Below are positions 55,931 through 64,000 of a stretch of 64,000 bases of DNA, in pieces. The notes under the pieces are model-generated. The model had not been told where the DNA came from. It saw nothing but the letters and a program-made list of their open reading frames with translations, and searched no databases. Positions within the stretch are counted from its first letter, which is position 1. Each line of letters opens with the position of its first letter. The DNA comes from Brevundimonas sp. Lineage in GTDB: Bacteria > Pseudomonadota > Alphaproteobacteria > Caulobacterales > Caulobacteraceae. A program made the translations under genes and the position numbers. The stretch covers positions 124,001-188,000 of the forward strand of contig NZ_JAIYCP010000010.1 of NCBI RefSeq assembly GCF_027487935.1, in the 5' to 3' direction.

Positions 55931-56962
55931 TCACCCCCACGGCCGGAAATGCTTCGACAGCTTCAGCCCCTGCCGCTGGTAGTGGCTGCCGCCCTCGCCG
56001 TAGAGGCGGGCGGGGCGTTCGATGAGGGGCTCATAGACCAGCCGGGCGACGATCTGGCCGTGCTCCAGCAGGAAGGGGGTGTCGTGGGTGCGGACCTCGA
56101 GCACGCCCTTGGAGCCTGCGCCGTGCGCCTCGTCGGTGCCGAAGCCGGGGTCGAAGAAGCCGGCGTAGTGGACGCGGAACTCGCCGACCGACGGGTCGAT
56201 CGGGGTCATCTCGGCGGCCTGGTCGACGGGGATTTCGACGTCGTCGGATGAGGCGAGGATGTAGAACTCGCCCGGGTCCAGCAGCAGTTCGCCGCGGCGC
56301 AGGGTCAGGGGCTCCCAGAAGTCGCGCGGGTCATGGCCGGCGATGTTGTCGAGGTCGACGACGCCGGCGTGGCGGCGGCCCCGGAAGCCGACGATCGAGC
56401 CCTCGCCGCCCTGCAGTTCCACCCCGACGCTGCGGGTTTCCAGTTTGGGCGGTGCGCCGGCCTTGAGCCGCAGCTGGTTCAGCCGCGTGCCGGGACGGAC
56501 CAGGATGGGGAAGGTCTGGGGCGAGATCTCCAGATACAGCGCCCCCTCATAACCTTCCGCCACATCGTCGAAACGCCCCCCGCGATCGGTCAGCAGGCGG
56601 ACGAAGACGTCGACCCGGCCGGTCGAGCTCTTGGGATTGGCGCGGGCGATCAGGCCCTTCGGCAGGCTCAGCCGCTCCTGCAGCCGGACGATGTAGACGC
56701 AGCCGCGCTCCAGCACGACGCCGGGCGAAAGGTCGATGGTGTGCATCGAGACATCGGCGATCCGGTCCTCGACCGTGCGCTGGCCCGGCAGGAAGGAGGC
56801 CCGGACGCGCCAGGCCTGGTCGGACAGGCGCAGGTCCAGACTGGCCGGCTGCACCTGATCGGCGTCGAAAGGCGTTTCCGAGGTGATGGCACCGCCGGCG
56901 ATCAGGGCCTCGATGGACTGGCAGGGCAGGATGCCGGGGGTGGGGAATTCGATGGACTGCAT
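55931..56962 (-). CDS. dcd: 2'-deoxycytidine 5'-triphosphate deaminase (Caulobacter-type fused form)
   Basis: The 343-residue protein is longer than the usual trimeric Dcd (about 190) and has two related beta-rich halves. The first has PASLDLRLSDQAWRVRASF, ARANPKSSTGRVDVFVRL and AEGYEGALYLEISPQTFP; the second has EFYILASSDDVEIPVDQAAEM and LLEHGQIVARLVYEPL. Family PF06559 in Caulobacterales has this form. It should deaminate dCTP to dUTP for dTMP synthesis. The gene ends directly at repeat element A. Confidence 0.92.
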   Translation of the reverse strand: MQSIEFPTPGILPCQSIEALIAGGAITSETPFDADQVQPASLDLRLSDQAWRVRASFLPGQRTVEDRIADVSMHTIDLSPGVVLERGCVYIVRLQERLSLPKGLIARANPKSSTGRVDVFVRLLTDRGGRFDDVAEGYEGALYLEISPQTFPILVRPGTRLNQLRLKAGAPPKLETRSVGVELQGGEGSIVGFRGRRHAGVVDLDNIAGHDPRDFWEPLTLRRGELLLDPGEFYILASSDDVEIPVDQAAEMTPIDPSVGEFRVHYAGFFDPGFGTDEAHGAGSKGVLEVRTHDTPFLLEHGQIVARLVYEPLIERPARLYGEGGSHYQRQGLKLSKHFRPWG

Positions 56963-57049
56963 GGCTATGGCTTACACGATTCCGCCATCCGTCTCCCCTT
57001 CCCGGTGCCGTGCGCTTGACGCAGGCCCGCGTTGCACGACCATGGGCGG

Positions 57050-57457
57050 ATGCACGACACGCCCGCGTATGAAGCCGAAACCGACGGCATCCTGATCCGT
57101 GTCCGCCCCAGCTATCTGGCGGGCCAGTCCGATCCGGAGGGGGGCCGCTGGGTCTGGGCCTACCAGATCGAGATCGTCAACCTGACCGGCGTTCCGGTGC
57201 AGCTGATGGCTCGCCACTGGTTGATCACCGATGCCCGCGGCCATGTTGAGGAGGTGCGCGGTCCCGGCGTCATCGGTGAACAGCCGACCATCCTGCCGGG
57301 TGAAAGCTATGCCTACGCCTCGGGCTGCCCGCTGGGCACGGCCTCGGGTTCGATGGTGGGCGGCTATTCCATGACCGACGCAACGGGCCGCATCTTCGAG
57401 GCGGCCATCCCCGCCTTCAGCCTCGATGTGCCGGGGGAGCGGCGGGTGCTGAACTGA
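57050..57457 (+). CDS. apaG: ApaG protein (Co2+/Mg2+ efflux-associated)
   Basis: From the ATG at 57050 (135 residues) the protein has the ApaG fold: GILIRVRPSYLAGQSDPEGGRWVWAYQIEI, LMARHWLITDARGHVEEVRGPGVIGEQP and ASGCPLGTASGSMVGGYSM. ApaG binds metal ions and phosphates, but its physiological role remains unclear. A TTG at 57032 is in frame. It is divergent from dcd. Confidence 0.94.
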   Translation: MHDTPAYEAETDGILIRVRPSYLAGQSDPEGGRWVWAYQIEIVNLTGVPVQLMARHWLITDARGHVEEVRGPGVIGEQPTILPGESYAYASGCPLGTASGSMVGGYSMTDATGRIFEAAIPAFSLDVPGERRVLN

Positions 57458-57561
57458 GTGGTTGGTGCCCAGTGACGGATGGTTGGCCGGAACCCGTGTG
57501 AAGGCGCTGCCAGCGCCGCGCTTCCGCTAACGATGAGCGGCCTGCGCCAGCCACAGATCAC
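57457..57561. repeat. Degenerate inverted-repeat element B, related to element A
   Basis: The core AGCGCCGCGCTTCCGCT (57512-57528) matches the core of element A at 16 of 17 positions. The flanks are inverted and degenerate (GTGACGGATGGTTGGCC on the left, CCAGCCACAGATCAC on the right). It starts at the apaG stop. A 9-bp inverted repeat GGGGCTGCG/CGCAGCCCC follows at 57587-57618. Confidence 0.55.
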
Positions 57562-57709
57562 GCTTGCCCGCGCAGCGGGCGGGTGAGGGGCTGCGTCAAC
57601 CCGGAAAAGCGCAGCCCCGCCCCAGTCTCACGGTCCCGTGCGGGTGGGCCGTGAGGCGGACGGCGGCTCTCCAGGAGCCGTTCATGACAGCCGCAGGGGC
57701 TGAAAGGGG

Positions 57710-58219
57710 TCAGATGTAACGCCGCAGCGAACGGGCCAGATCCGTCGCGCCGCGCTTGACCTGCGGCTGGTAGGCGACGCGGGCGTGTTCAACGCAATAG
57801 ACGCTTTCCGAAGCGCGGCGGCCGCAGAAGCTGAACTCGTTCGAGGACGGGTCGCCGATCGGCCATTTGCACATGTGGGCACCGAGGGTCATCACGGTCG
57901 CGGTGCCGGGCAGATCGGGCATGGTAGAGGCGACCGAAGGCACGGCCGCTGCGCGCGGCTGGACGGCCTCGATACGGCGCGGGGCCGACGGCGTCTGGGT
58001 CGGCTGCGCGGCAGGACGGGGGCGCGAGGGGCGAAAGGTGGCGCGGGCCGGCTGCGAGGGGGCGGCCCGACCGGACAGGCCGAGGCGGTGCACCTTGCCG
58101 ATCACGGCGTTGCGGGTCACGCCGCCGCCCAGCTGTTTGGCGATCTGGCTGGCCGACTGGCCTTCCAGCCAGAGCTTCTTCAGCGCGCCGACGCGGTCTT
58201 CAGTCCAGCCTGCGGTCAT
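57710..58219 (-). CDS. gcrA: Cell-cycle regulator GcrA
   Basis: GcrA is a sigma-70-binding transcription factor of Alphaproteobacteria that acts at CcrM-methylated promoters. The 169-residue protein has the N-terminal TEDRVGALKKLWLEGQSASQ and VTRNAVIGKVHRLGLSGR DNA-binding helices. A Pro/Ala-rich linker follows, then a C-terminal domain with CKWPIGDP, FCGRRASESVYCVEHA and YQP. The start is the ATG at 58219; an upstream TTG-type frame to 58249 is not supported. GANTC sites are upstream at 58240-58244 and 58327-58331. Confidence 0.96.
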   Translation of the reverse strand: MTAGWTEDRVGALKKLWLEGQSASQIAKQLGGGVTRNAVIGKVHRLGLSGRAAPSQPARATFRPSRPRPAAQPTQTPSAPRRIEAVQPRAAAVPSVASTMPDLPGTATVMTLGAHMCKWPIGDPSSNEFSFCGRRASESVYCVEHARVAYQPQVKRGATDLARSLRRYI

Positions 58220-58295
58220 AGCCAACCCTCCGGGTCTCAGATTCAACATATGGGGTCCAAGCTTCCCTCCCGGGGCCTCGACCTACCACTAATCG

Positions 58296-58310
58296 TAAAC
58301 GAGCCCTTAA
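58296..58310 (-). promoter_or_regulatory. CtrA-like box upstream of gcrA
   Basis: Read on the minus strand, TTAA-N7-TTTA, one mismatch from TTAA-N7-TTAA, ends 77 nt before the gcrA start. CtrA represses gcrA in Caulobacter. Confidence 0.5.
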
Positions 58311-58375
58311 CGGACGCAAGATGTGCGAATCGGTCCGTCCACAGGAACCAGATGTAGGGGGTGGTTAACGGGCGT

Positions 58376-58490
58376 GGGGTGTTGGGGGTGGGGTGGGGGG
58401 TTTGGGGTACCCGGGCCACAAGGTCGCTGCTTGATGTGCCGCCAGCCTTCATCCCCCACACCCCACACCCCACACCCCACACCCCATCCC
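58376..58490. repeat. G-run/C-run inverted heptamer element C, strong G-quadruplex candidate
   Basis: The left arm (58376-58407) has five G-runs of 4, 5, 4, 6 and 4 in 32 nt. The right arm has four perfect CCCCACA heptamers (58454-58481) plus partial copies. The arms are roughly complementary and enclose a 46-nt core. It fills the 309-bp space between gcrA and the ABC permease, together with the gcrA promoter; no gene is seen there. Confidence 0.8.
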
Positions 58491-58528
58491 CCTTGCGCCG
58501 CAGCGTCCGTCAGCGCATTTCCGCCCCC

Positions 58529-59350
58529 ATGACCGAACAGAGCACCGCCTCCACTACCCCCCAGCCGCGCAGCTATCCCGGGATCAACTGGATCGGCGTC
58601 CAGACCCTGTACCTGCGCGAGGTGCGGCGGTTCTGGAAGGTGGGGGCCCAGACGGTGGCCGGCCCGGTGGTGACCACCCTGCTGTATATGCTGGTCTTTG
58701 TCGTGGCCCTGCAGGGGGCCCGCCCGCCGCTGCACGGCACACCCTTTCCGGAGTTCGTCGCGCCGGGCCTCGTCATGATGGCCATGCTCAACAACGCTTT
58801 CGCCAATGCCTCCTCCAGCCTGATCCAGGCCAAGGTGATGAATACGGCGACCGATTTCCTGACCCCGCCGCTCAGCCCGCTGGAGCTGACGATCGGCTTT
58901 TCGCTCGGTGCCGCCACGCGCGGTCTGGTGGTCGGGATCGTGACCGCGGTCTGCGTCCTGCCGTTTGCGCGGCTGGAGGTGGCCAACCCGGGCCTGATCC
59001 TGTGGTTCGGCCTGCTGGCCTGTCTGACGATGGGAATGCTGGGCGTGCTGGCCGGCCTGTGGGCGCAGAAATTCGACCAGCTGGCCGCTGTGCAGAATTT
59101 CGTCATCATGCCGATGACCTTCCTGAGCGGCACCTTCTACCTCGTCGAAAACCTGCCCGAGCCGTTCGCGACGATCAGCCATTTCAACCCCTTCTTCTAT
59201 CTGATCGACGGCTTCCGGGCCGGCTTCATCGGGACCGGCAACGCCGAGGGAAACCTGATGATCGGCATGGTGCTGAGCGGTGTGCTGACGCTGGTCATGG
59301 CCGTGACCTGCTGGCTCGTGTTCCGCTCGGGCTGGCGGCTGAAGACCTGA
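58529..59350 (+). CDS. ABC-2 type transporter permease
   Basis: From the ATG at 58529 (273 residues) the protein has six membrane helices and the ABC-2 permease pattern: IGVQTLYLREVRRFWKV, GPVVTTLLYMLVFV, FVAPGLVMMAMLNNAFANASSSL, LTMGMLGVLAGLWAQKFDQLAAVQNFVIMPMTFLSGTFY and FNPFFYLIDGFRAGFIG. The subtype is NodJ/YadH-like. No ATP-binding partner is adjacent, so the ATPase must lie elsewhere. Repeat element C ends 38 bp upstream. Confidence 0.92.
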   Translation: MTEQSTASTTPQPRSYPGINWIGVQTLYLREVRRFWKVGAQTVAGPVVTTLLYMLVFVVALQGARPPLHGTPFPEFVAPGLVMMAMLNNAFANASSSLIQAKVMNTATDFLTPPLSPLELTIGFSLGAATRGLVVGIVTAVCVLPFARLEVANPGLILWFGLLACLTMGMLGVLAGLWAQKFDQLAAVQNFVIMPMTFLSGTFYLVENLPEPFATISHFNPFFYLIDGFRAGFIGTGNAEGNLMIGMVLSGVLTLVMAVTCWLVFRSGWRLKT

Positions 59351-59416
59351 CGCAGTTGTAAGGTGCGCCGGGCACCGCGCCGCGCTAGCCATGGCGTCTT
59401 GTCTCAAGGGGGTTCC

Positions 59417-60316
59417 ATGCTGTTCCGTTCGCTCGCCGCCGTCGCGGCCCTGCTCGTTGCCTCGACGCCCGTCGCGGCCCAGGAGCTTGACCTCCGCGCC
59501 CAGGTTGCCGCCTTCGTCCAGCCTTCCAATGAAGCGCGCACGGCGGTCGTGGTCGCCCAGCTGCGGGCCGCGGGGTTCGAACCGACCATCGAGACCTTCG
59601 CCGGCGGCAATGGCCGGACCGGTGAGATGGAGGGCCGCAATGTGGTCGTGACCCTCGGCGACGGCCCGCGCGAAATCCTGCTGACCGCCCACTATGACGC
59701 CGTGAAGCTGCGCGACGGGACGATGTCGCATGGCGTCGTCGACAATGCGGCCTCCGTGGTCGGGCTCATCGAGGCCGCGAAGATCCTGCGTGGCAAGGCG
59801 CTGAACCACCGCATCCGCATCATCCTGTTTGACCAGGAGGAGCTGGGCCTGATCGGCGCACGCAAATGGATCGAGGCGCACGGCCTGGCCAATGTCGCCG
59901 CCGTGGTGAACTCGGACGTCGCCGGCTATGGCGACACGATGATGTACGGCCAGAACAATGGCCCCCAGTCCGCCTTCGTCACGCGCGCGGTGCAGGAACT
60001 GTGCGCCGAGCGGGCGATGCAGTGCGTCGGCTTTCCGGTCTATCCGCCGTCCGATGACCGCGCCTTCTCCGCCGCCGGCGCCCCGGTGGTGTCGCTGGGC
60101 TTCCAGGACGAGATCGGTGCCCATCAGATGTGGCTGGCCTTCAACGGCGGCGAGGCCAACGGCCTGGCCGAGGGCTTCATCCCCCAGGTCTTCCGTCTGA
60201 TCCACTCGAACGAGGATACGATGGACAAGGTCGATCCGGCGACGGTGGCCCTCGCCGGCGCGACCTATGCGGCGTTGGTCGAGCGGCTGGACGCACAGCT
60301 CGACGGTGTTGACTAA
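59417..60316 (+). CDS. Secreted M28-family zinc peptidase
   Basis: From the ATG at 59417 (299 residues; AAGGGGG upstream) there is a signal peptide (MLFRSLAAVAALLVASTPVAA) and the M28 core: LLTAHYDAVKLRDG with the metal His and Asp, HGVVDNAASVVGLIEAA, FDQEELGLIGARKW with the Glu pair, and SDVAGYGDTMMYG. The C-terminal SNEDTMDKVDPATV supplies the last ligand region. It is likely an aminopeptidase; its substrate is unknown. Confidence 0.9.
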   Translation: MLFRSLAAVAALLVASTPVAAQELDLRAQVAAFVQPSNEARTAVVVAQLRAAGFEPTIETFAGGNGRTGEMEGRNVVVTLGDGPREILLTAHYDAVKLRDGTMSHGVVDNAASVVGLIEAAKILRGKALNHRIRIILFDQEELGLIGARKWIEAHGLANVAAVVNSDVAGYGDTMMYGQNNGPQSAFVTRAVQELCAERAMQCVGFPVYPPSDDRAFSAAGAPVVSLGFQDEIGAHQMWLAFNGGEANGLAEGFIPQVFRLIHSNEDTMDKVDPATVALAGATYAALVERLDAQLDGVD

Positions 60317-60408
60317 CACCGTCCTCCGGCCGACAAGGCCTGACCCTTGTTCCAGCGGTCCCGGCGCTCTTCAGCGGCGGGGCCGTCTCGCTTTTGGAGG
60401 CTTGTCCC

Positions 60409-61605
60409 GTGTCCAACGAACATCTGATGGGTGTCTACAACCGCGCGCCGCTGGCGGTGGATCGCGGTCAGGGCGCACGTCTGTGGAGCACCGACGGGAC
60501 CGAATACCTCGACTGCGTCATGGGCATTTCGACCAATGCCCTCGGCCACGCCCATCCGGCCCTCGTCCAGGCGGTCAAGGACCAGGCTGAAAAGCTGTGG
60601 CACGTCTCCAACATCTTCAAGATTCCGGGGCAGGAAGCCCTCGCTGACGCCCTGTGCGAAAAGTCGTTCGCCGATGTGGTCTTCTTCACCAACTCGGGCA
60701 CCGAGGCGGTCGAATGCGCGCTGAAGACGGCGCGGAAATTTCATGCGGCCAACGGCCAGCCCGAGCGGATCGACATCTACGGCTTCGACGGCTCGTTCCA
60801 CGGCCGCACCTACGGTGCCATCAATGCGGCGGCCAACCCCAGCTATACCGACGGCTTCGGCCCGCCGATGCAGGGTTTCCACCAGCTGGTGTTCGGCGAC
60901 CATGAGGCCCTCAAGGCTGCGATCGCCAACCCGAACACCGCCGCCATCATCGTTGAGCCGGTGCAGGGCGAGGGCGGCTGCCGGGCCATTCCCGAGGTCT
61001 GCCTGCGCGGTCTGCGCGAGCTGTGCGATGAACACGGCGTCCTGATCATCTTCGACGAGGTCCAGTGCGGCATGGGCCGGACCGGCAAGCTCTGGGCCCA
61101 TGAATGGGGCGGGATGACCCCGGACATCATGGCCATCGCCAAGGCGCTGGGCGGCGGTTTCCCGGTCGGGGCCTGCCTGGCCACGGCCGAGGCCGCCAGG
61201 GGAATGACCGTGGGGGCCCATGGCTCGACCTTTGGCGGCAATCCGCTGGCCATGGCCGTCGGCGGCGCAGCCTTCGCCGAGATCTCGAAGCCCGAGACCC
61301 TGGCCCACGTCAATGAGATCGCCGGCTATCTGAAGCAGCAGCTGCACGGGCTGAAGGAGCGCTTCCCCGATGTGATCGTGGACGTGCGCGGCAAGGGCCT
61401 GTTGCTCGGCGTCAAACTGGTGCCCAACAACCGCGAATTCATGGGCTGGGCGCGGGACGAGAACCACCTTCTGATCGCCGGGGGTGGTGACAACTGCTGC
61501 CGTATCCTGCCGCCGCTGAACCTGACCCTGGATGAGGCGCGCGAGGCGATCGAACGGTTCGAACGGACGTGTGAATTCGCGCGCAGCAAGATGGCGGCGG
61601 CCTGA
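60409..61605 (+). CDS. argD: Acetylornithine/succinylornithine aminotransferase ArgD
   Basis: ArgD transaminates N-acetylglutamate semialdehyde in arginine synthesis. The 398-residue class-III PLP enzyme has [57 protein letters not shown], and [14 protein letters not shown] with the PLP Lys. The start is the GTG at 60409 with TGGAGG about 9 nt upstream. argF follows 14 nt downstream, an argDF pair. Confidence 0.95.
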   Translation: MSNEHLMGVYNRAPLAVDRGQGARLWSTDGTEYLDCVMGISTNALGHAHPALVQAVKDQAEKLWHVSNIFKIPGQEALADALCEKSFADVVFFTNSGTEAVECALKTARKFHAANGQPERIDIYGFDGSFHGRTYGAINAAANPSYTDGFGPPMQGFHQLVFGDHEALKAAIANPNTAAIIVEPVQGEGGCRAIPEVCLRGLRELCDEHGVLIIFDEVQCGMGRTGKLWAHEWGGMTPDIMAIAKALGGGFPVGACLATAEAARGMTVGAHGSTFGGNPLAMAVGGAAFAEISKPETLAHVNEIAGYLKQQLHGLKERFPDVIVDVRGKGLLLGVKLVPNNREFMGWARDENHLLIAGGGDNCCRILPPLNLTLDEAREAIERFERTCEFARSKMAAA

Positions 61606-61619
61606 CCGGAGCGCTGACG

Positions 61620-62546
61620 ATGGTCCGCCACTTCCTCGACATCCACCGGCTTGAAGCCGCCGACCTGCGCGCCATCCTCGATGACGCCCATGCCCGCAAG
61701 GCGGCCCGCAAGGGCTGGCCGAAGGGCCGCCCCGACGCCGACGCTCCGGCGAAGGACCGCGTGCTGGCCATGATCTTCGAAAAGAATTCGACGCGTACCC
61801 GGTTCAGCTTCGACGCCGCGATCCGCCAGCTGGGCGGGGCCTCGATCATCGCCAATGCCGGCGACATGCAGCTGGGTCGCGGCGAGCCGGTCGAGGATAC
61901 GGCCCGGGTCCTGTCGCGCATGGTCGACGCCGTGATGATCCGCGCCAATGATCACGAGGACGTCGAACGCTTCGCCCGCGTCGCAACCGTGCCGGTGATC
62001 AACGGCCTGACCGATCGCTCGCATCCGTGCCAGATCCTGGCCGACATCATGACCATCGAGGCGCATCGCGGGCCGATCGCGGGCAAGACGATCGCCTGGG
62101 TCGGGGACGGCAACAATGTCTGCCACAGCTTCATGCATGCGGCCCCGAAGCTGGGTTTCCACCTGAATGTGGCCTGTCCGGCGGACTATCATCCCGACCT
62201 GCACGACCTCGCCAGAGGCGGCAATCACGTCACCCTGACCAGCGATCCGCGCGAGGCTGTCGTCGGTGCCGATGTGGTGGTCACCGACACCTGGGTGTCG
62301 ATGGGGGACGGCGACTATGAGGCGCGGCTCGAAGCCTTCGAAGGCTATGGTGTCGACGACGCCCTGATGAATCTGGCCGCAAGCGACGCCGTCTTCCTCC
62401 ACTGCCTGCCCGCCCACCGTGGCGAGGAGGTGACGGATGCGGTCATCGACGGTCCGCAGTCGCTGGTCTGGGACGAGGCGGAGAACCGCATCCATGCCCA
62501 GAAGGCCGTGCTGGCCTGGTGTTTCGCGGAGACATCCGGGGGCTAG
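61620..62546 (+). CDS. argF: Ornithine carbamoyltransferase ArgF
   Basis: ArgF makes citrulline from ornithine and carbamoyl phosphate. The 308-residue protein has the carbamoyl-phosphate motif [56 protein letters not shown] [17 protein letters not shown] and the ornithine-binding [15 protein letters not shown]. The ATG at 61620 lies 14 nt after the argD stop. Confidence 0.96.
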   Translation: MVRHFLDIHRLEAADLRAILDDAHARKAARKGWPKGRPDADAPAKDRVLAMIFEKNSTRTRFSFDAAIRQLGGASIIANAGDMQLGRGEPVEDTARVLSRMVDAVMIRANDHEDVERFARVATVPVINGLTDRSHPCQILADIMTIEAHRGPIAGKTIAWVGDGNNVCHSFMHAAPKLGFHLNVACPADYHPDLHDLARGGNHVTLTSDPREAVVGADVVVTDTWVSMGDGDYEARLEAFEGYGVDDALMNLAASDAVFLHCLPAHRGEEVTDAVIDGPQSLVWDEAENRIHAQKAVLAWCFAETSGG

Positions 62547-62560
62547 GTTCCCGGGACCGG

Positions 62561-62767
62561 TCAGTAAGGCCGCTGCGGAACGCCCAGCAGGGCACCGAGA
62601 TGGACGGCGAGGACGAGGATCACCGCGCCCGACAGCAGCATGATGAACCGCCAGGGGATCATGCGCACACCCCGCGTCAGGTCCCAGGGTCGCGATCCCC
62701 GCCAGCCGGCGAAGACGGCCAGGGCCAGGGTGGCGAAGAGCAGGACGATCGTCAGGGTCAGACTCAT
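62561..62767 (-). CDS. Small two-helix membrane protein
   Basis: The 68-residue protein has two membrane helices (about 3-22 and 39-62) separated by [21 protein letters not shown]. No function is known. The well-formed helices and short loop support a real conserved small protein. It is convergent with argF, 14 nt away, and read away from the podJ promoter region. Confidence 0.75.
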   Translation of the reverse strand: MSLTLTIVLLFATLALAVFAGWRGSRPWDLTRGVRMIPWRFIMLLSGAVILVLAVHLGALLGVPQRPY

Positions 62768-62918
62768 CCGCGCGAGGTGGTCCGTCGGGACCCCGAACGC
62801 AAGGGCGAAAGCCTTGCCGGAAGGTTAATCCTCATGCCTCGTTAACCATGTCCGCGCGAGATATTCATCGGGGCACGACGCTTTCCACAGGAACATCGGG
62901 CACCGCTACATCTTGGGG

Positions 62919-62933
62919 TTAACGACACGTTTA
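62919..62933 (+). promoter_or_regulatory. CtrA-like box upstream of podJ
   Basis: TTAA-N7-TTTA, one mismatch from TTAA-N7-TTAA, ends 51 nt before the podJ start. A separate half-site TTAACCAT lies at 62842-62849 and a DnaA-box-like CTTTCCACA (7 of 9) at about 62880-62888. Confidence 0.5.
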
Positions 62934-62973
62934 CACGCTTCATCTTGGCGTCTAGCGTTTGTGAACAGGTCGG

Positions 62974-62983
62974 GAGTCGAATC
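62974..62983. promoter_or_regulatory. Two abutting GANTC (CcrM methylation) sites before podJ
   Basis: GAGTC (62974-62978) is directly followed by GAATC (62979-62983), just before the GTG at 62985. GANTC is the CcrM recognition site and such sites mark GcrA-dependent promoters in Caulobacter. Confidence 0.7.
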
Positions 62984-62984
62984 A

Positions 62985-64000
62985 GTGAGGGCAGCCGCGG
63001 CACCCTGGAGCGTGAAGGGCATAGAGCCCAAGGCGCGAGAGATCGCCAAGGACCTTGCGCGTCGTTCGGGCATGACTCTGGGTGAGTGGCTGAACACCAT
63101 CATCCTGGAAGACAGTGACGATGACGAGGGCGGGTTCACGCCGCTGTCGCGTCGCTCGCATGCTGCCGACAGCATCGACCGTCGCGGCCGCAGCCGCCGC
63201 ATGGACGATGCCTACGGTTCGGGCGTGAGCGAAGACCAGTTGCATCGGCTCGGTGCCTCGATCGATGCCATCGCCGCCCGGCTCGAGGCGGCCGAGCGCC
63301 GTTCCACCGTCGCCATCCAGGGAGTCGACCAGGCTGTCACCGGCCTTGTGCGCCGGCTGGAGGGGCAGGACGAGACCGGCAGGGCCAGCAGTCGCCGCAT
63401 CGACGATATCGCCGAGGAGCTGCGCGAGGGGCATCGGCGTCTGCGCCGTTTCGAGCAGGAGGTGGGACCGCAAACCGCCGAAACCTTCGGTAAGGTAGAG
63501 ACCACCCTGGGGGTCCTCGCCAGTCGTCTCTACGACATCGAGGAGCGCCAGCGTTCGAGCGTGAACGAGCTGCGCCAACGGATGGACGGGGTCGAGAAGG
63601 TGGCCGGGCCCGGTATCGGGCCGGAGTTGCTGGCCCAGGTCGGCCAGCGGCTGGATCAGGCCCAGGGGCGCACGTCCGAGGCCCTGCGCAATCTGCAGGC
63701 CTCATTCGCCGGGCTGGACCAGCGCCTGCGCGCTGCCGAGTCCCGCGCCGAGCCGGAGAGCTTCCGCGAGGCGGCCCGGTTTGAAAAACTGGCCGAGACG
63801 CTGAGCCGTCAGGTCGAGGGAAACCGCGTCGAGATGATGCGGCGGCTCGACACGGCCGAGTCCGAAGGTCGGATGGACCGCATCGAACGCGCCGTCCTGG
63901 CCATCGGCGACCAGGTCAAGGCGTCCGAGGAGCGGTCGGCCAAGGCGGTCGAGGCCATGGGCCACGAGGTTCTGCGCATCGCCCAGAACCTGAACGGCCG
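62985..64000 (+). CDS. podJ: Polar organelle development protein PodJ (N-terminal part; 3' end cut by window edge)
   Basis: PodJ localises pili, stalk and other factors to the new pole in Caulobacter. About 338 residues are visible. The N-terminal signature APWSVKGIEPKAREIAKDLARRSGMTLGEWLNTIILED is followed by an acidic patch (DSDDDEGG) and long coiled coils with repeated heptads (GASIDAIAARLEAAERRS, VETTLGVLASRLYDIEERQRSS, LGQRLDQAQGRTSEALRNLQ-like). The start is the GTG at 62985 with GGGAG about 9 nt upstream; a GTG at 62961 is also in frame. The C-terminal SEL1 and peptidoglycan-binding parts would lie outside the window. Confidence 0.9.
   Translation, partial: MRAAAAPWSVKGIEPKAREIAKDLARRSGMTLGEWLNTIILEDSDDDEGGFTPLSRRSHAADSIDRRGRSRRMDDAYGSGVSEDQLHRLGASIDAIAARLEAAERRSTVAIQGVDQAVTGLVRRLEGQDETGRASSRRIDDIAEELREGHRRLRRFEQEVGPQTAETFGKVETTLGVLASRLYDIEERQRSSVNELRQRMDGVEKVAGPGIGPELLAQVGQRLDQAQGRTSEALRNLQASFAGLDQRLRAAESRAEPESFREAARFEKLAETLSRQVEGNRVEMMRRLDTAESEGRMDRIERAVLAIGDQVKASEERSAKAVEAMGHEVLRIAQNLNG

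Noticed and set aside
58454-58481. CRISPR-like repeat array
   Set aside because: The repeats are 7 nt long with no spacers; they are simple heptamer repeats.

Overview
The window looks like chromosome of a high-GC alphaproteobacterium of the order Caulobacterales, most likely Brevundimonas or a close relative. The evidence is the cell-cycle regulator GcrA, the start of a PodJ-type polar organelle protein with two abutting GANTC (CcrM) sites just before its start codon, a complete Caulobacter-style cpa/tad pilus locus, a large TonB-dependent receptor and a fused Caulobacter-type dCTP deaminase. This is inferred from gene content, not from a marker-gene search.

Layout. 1-5 kb: leftward housekeeping genes nusA (cut by the window edge), rimP, trmB and metK. 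5.2-11.8 kb: a detached TadG-like protein coupled to a CheY-like regulator, then a membrane-bound hybrid histidine kinase with receiver, HPt and EAL domains, then another CheY-like regulator. 12-25.5 kb: a pectin (oligogalacturonate) utilisation locus with KdgK, a three-part TRAP transporter, an FAH-fold hydratase-like enzyme, two pectate lyases, a LacI regulator, an RpiB-family isomerase, KduD and a TonB receptor. All three divergent promoter regions of this locus carry versions of one 14-bp palindrome, so it looks like a self-contained regulon. 25.5-28.7 kb: about 1 kb without a convincing gene, two secreted esterases and tRNA-Thr(CGU). 28.7-37.4 kb: hemD, hemC, tsaD, gpsA, a Rieske protein, a methyltransferase, an EmrE-like transporter with a possible coupled 41-residue ORF, a membrane protein/regulator pair, a phosphatase and pabB.

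37.4-49.1 kb: the Flp/Tad pilus locus. Two TadE-like proteins and a short CpaC N-domain protein read leftward; three tandem pilA genes, each with its own copy of the same terminator hairpin, and cpaA-cpaB-cpaC-cpaD-cpaE-cpaF-tadB-tadC read rightward. 49-62.8 kb: SRPBCC protein, two MFS transporters, two M20-family hydrolases including dapE, a cupin, dCTP deaminase, apaG, gcrA, an ABC-2 permease, an M28 peptidase, argD-argF and a small membrane protein. 63-64 kb: the 5' part of podJ.

Possible links. CtrA-like boxes (TTAA-N7-TTAA with one mismatch) lie before pilA, cpaB, gcrA and podJ, suggesting that piliation and polarity genes here share cell-cycle control. Pectin degradation can be traced from lyases through receptor and TRAP import, isomerase (RpiB type rather than classical KduI), KduD and KdgK to KDPG. 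Unusual non-coding structures cluster at 55.8-58.5 kb: heptamer repeats in inverted arms, one with very long G-runs.
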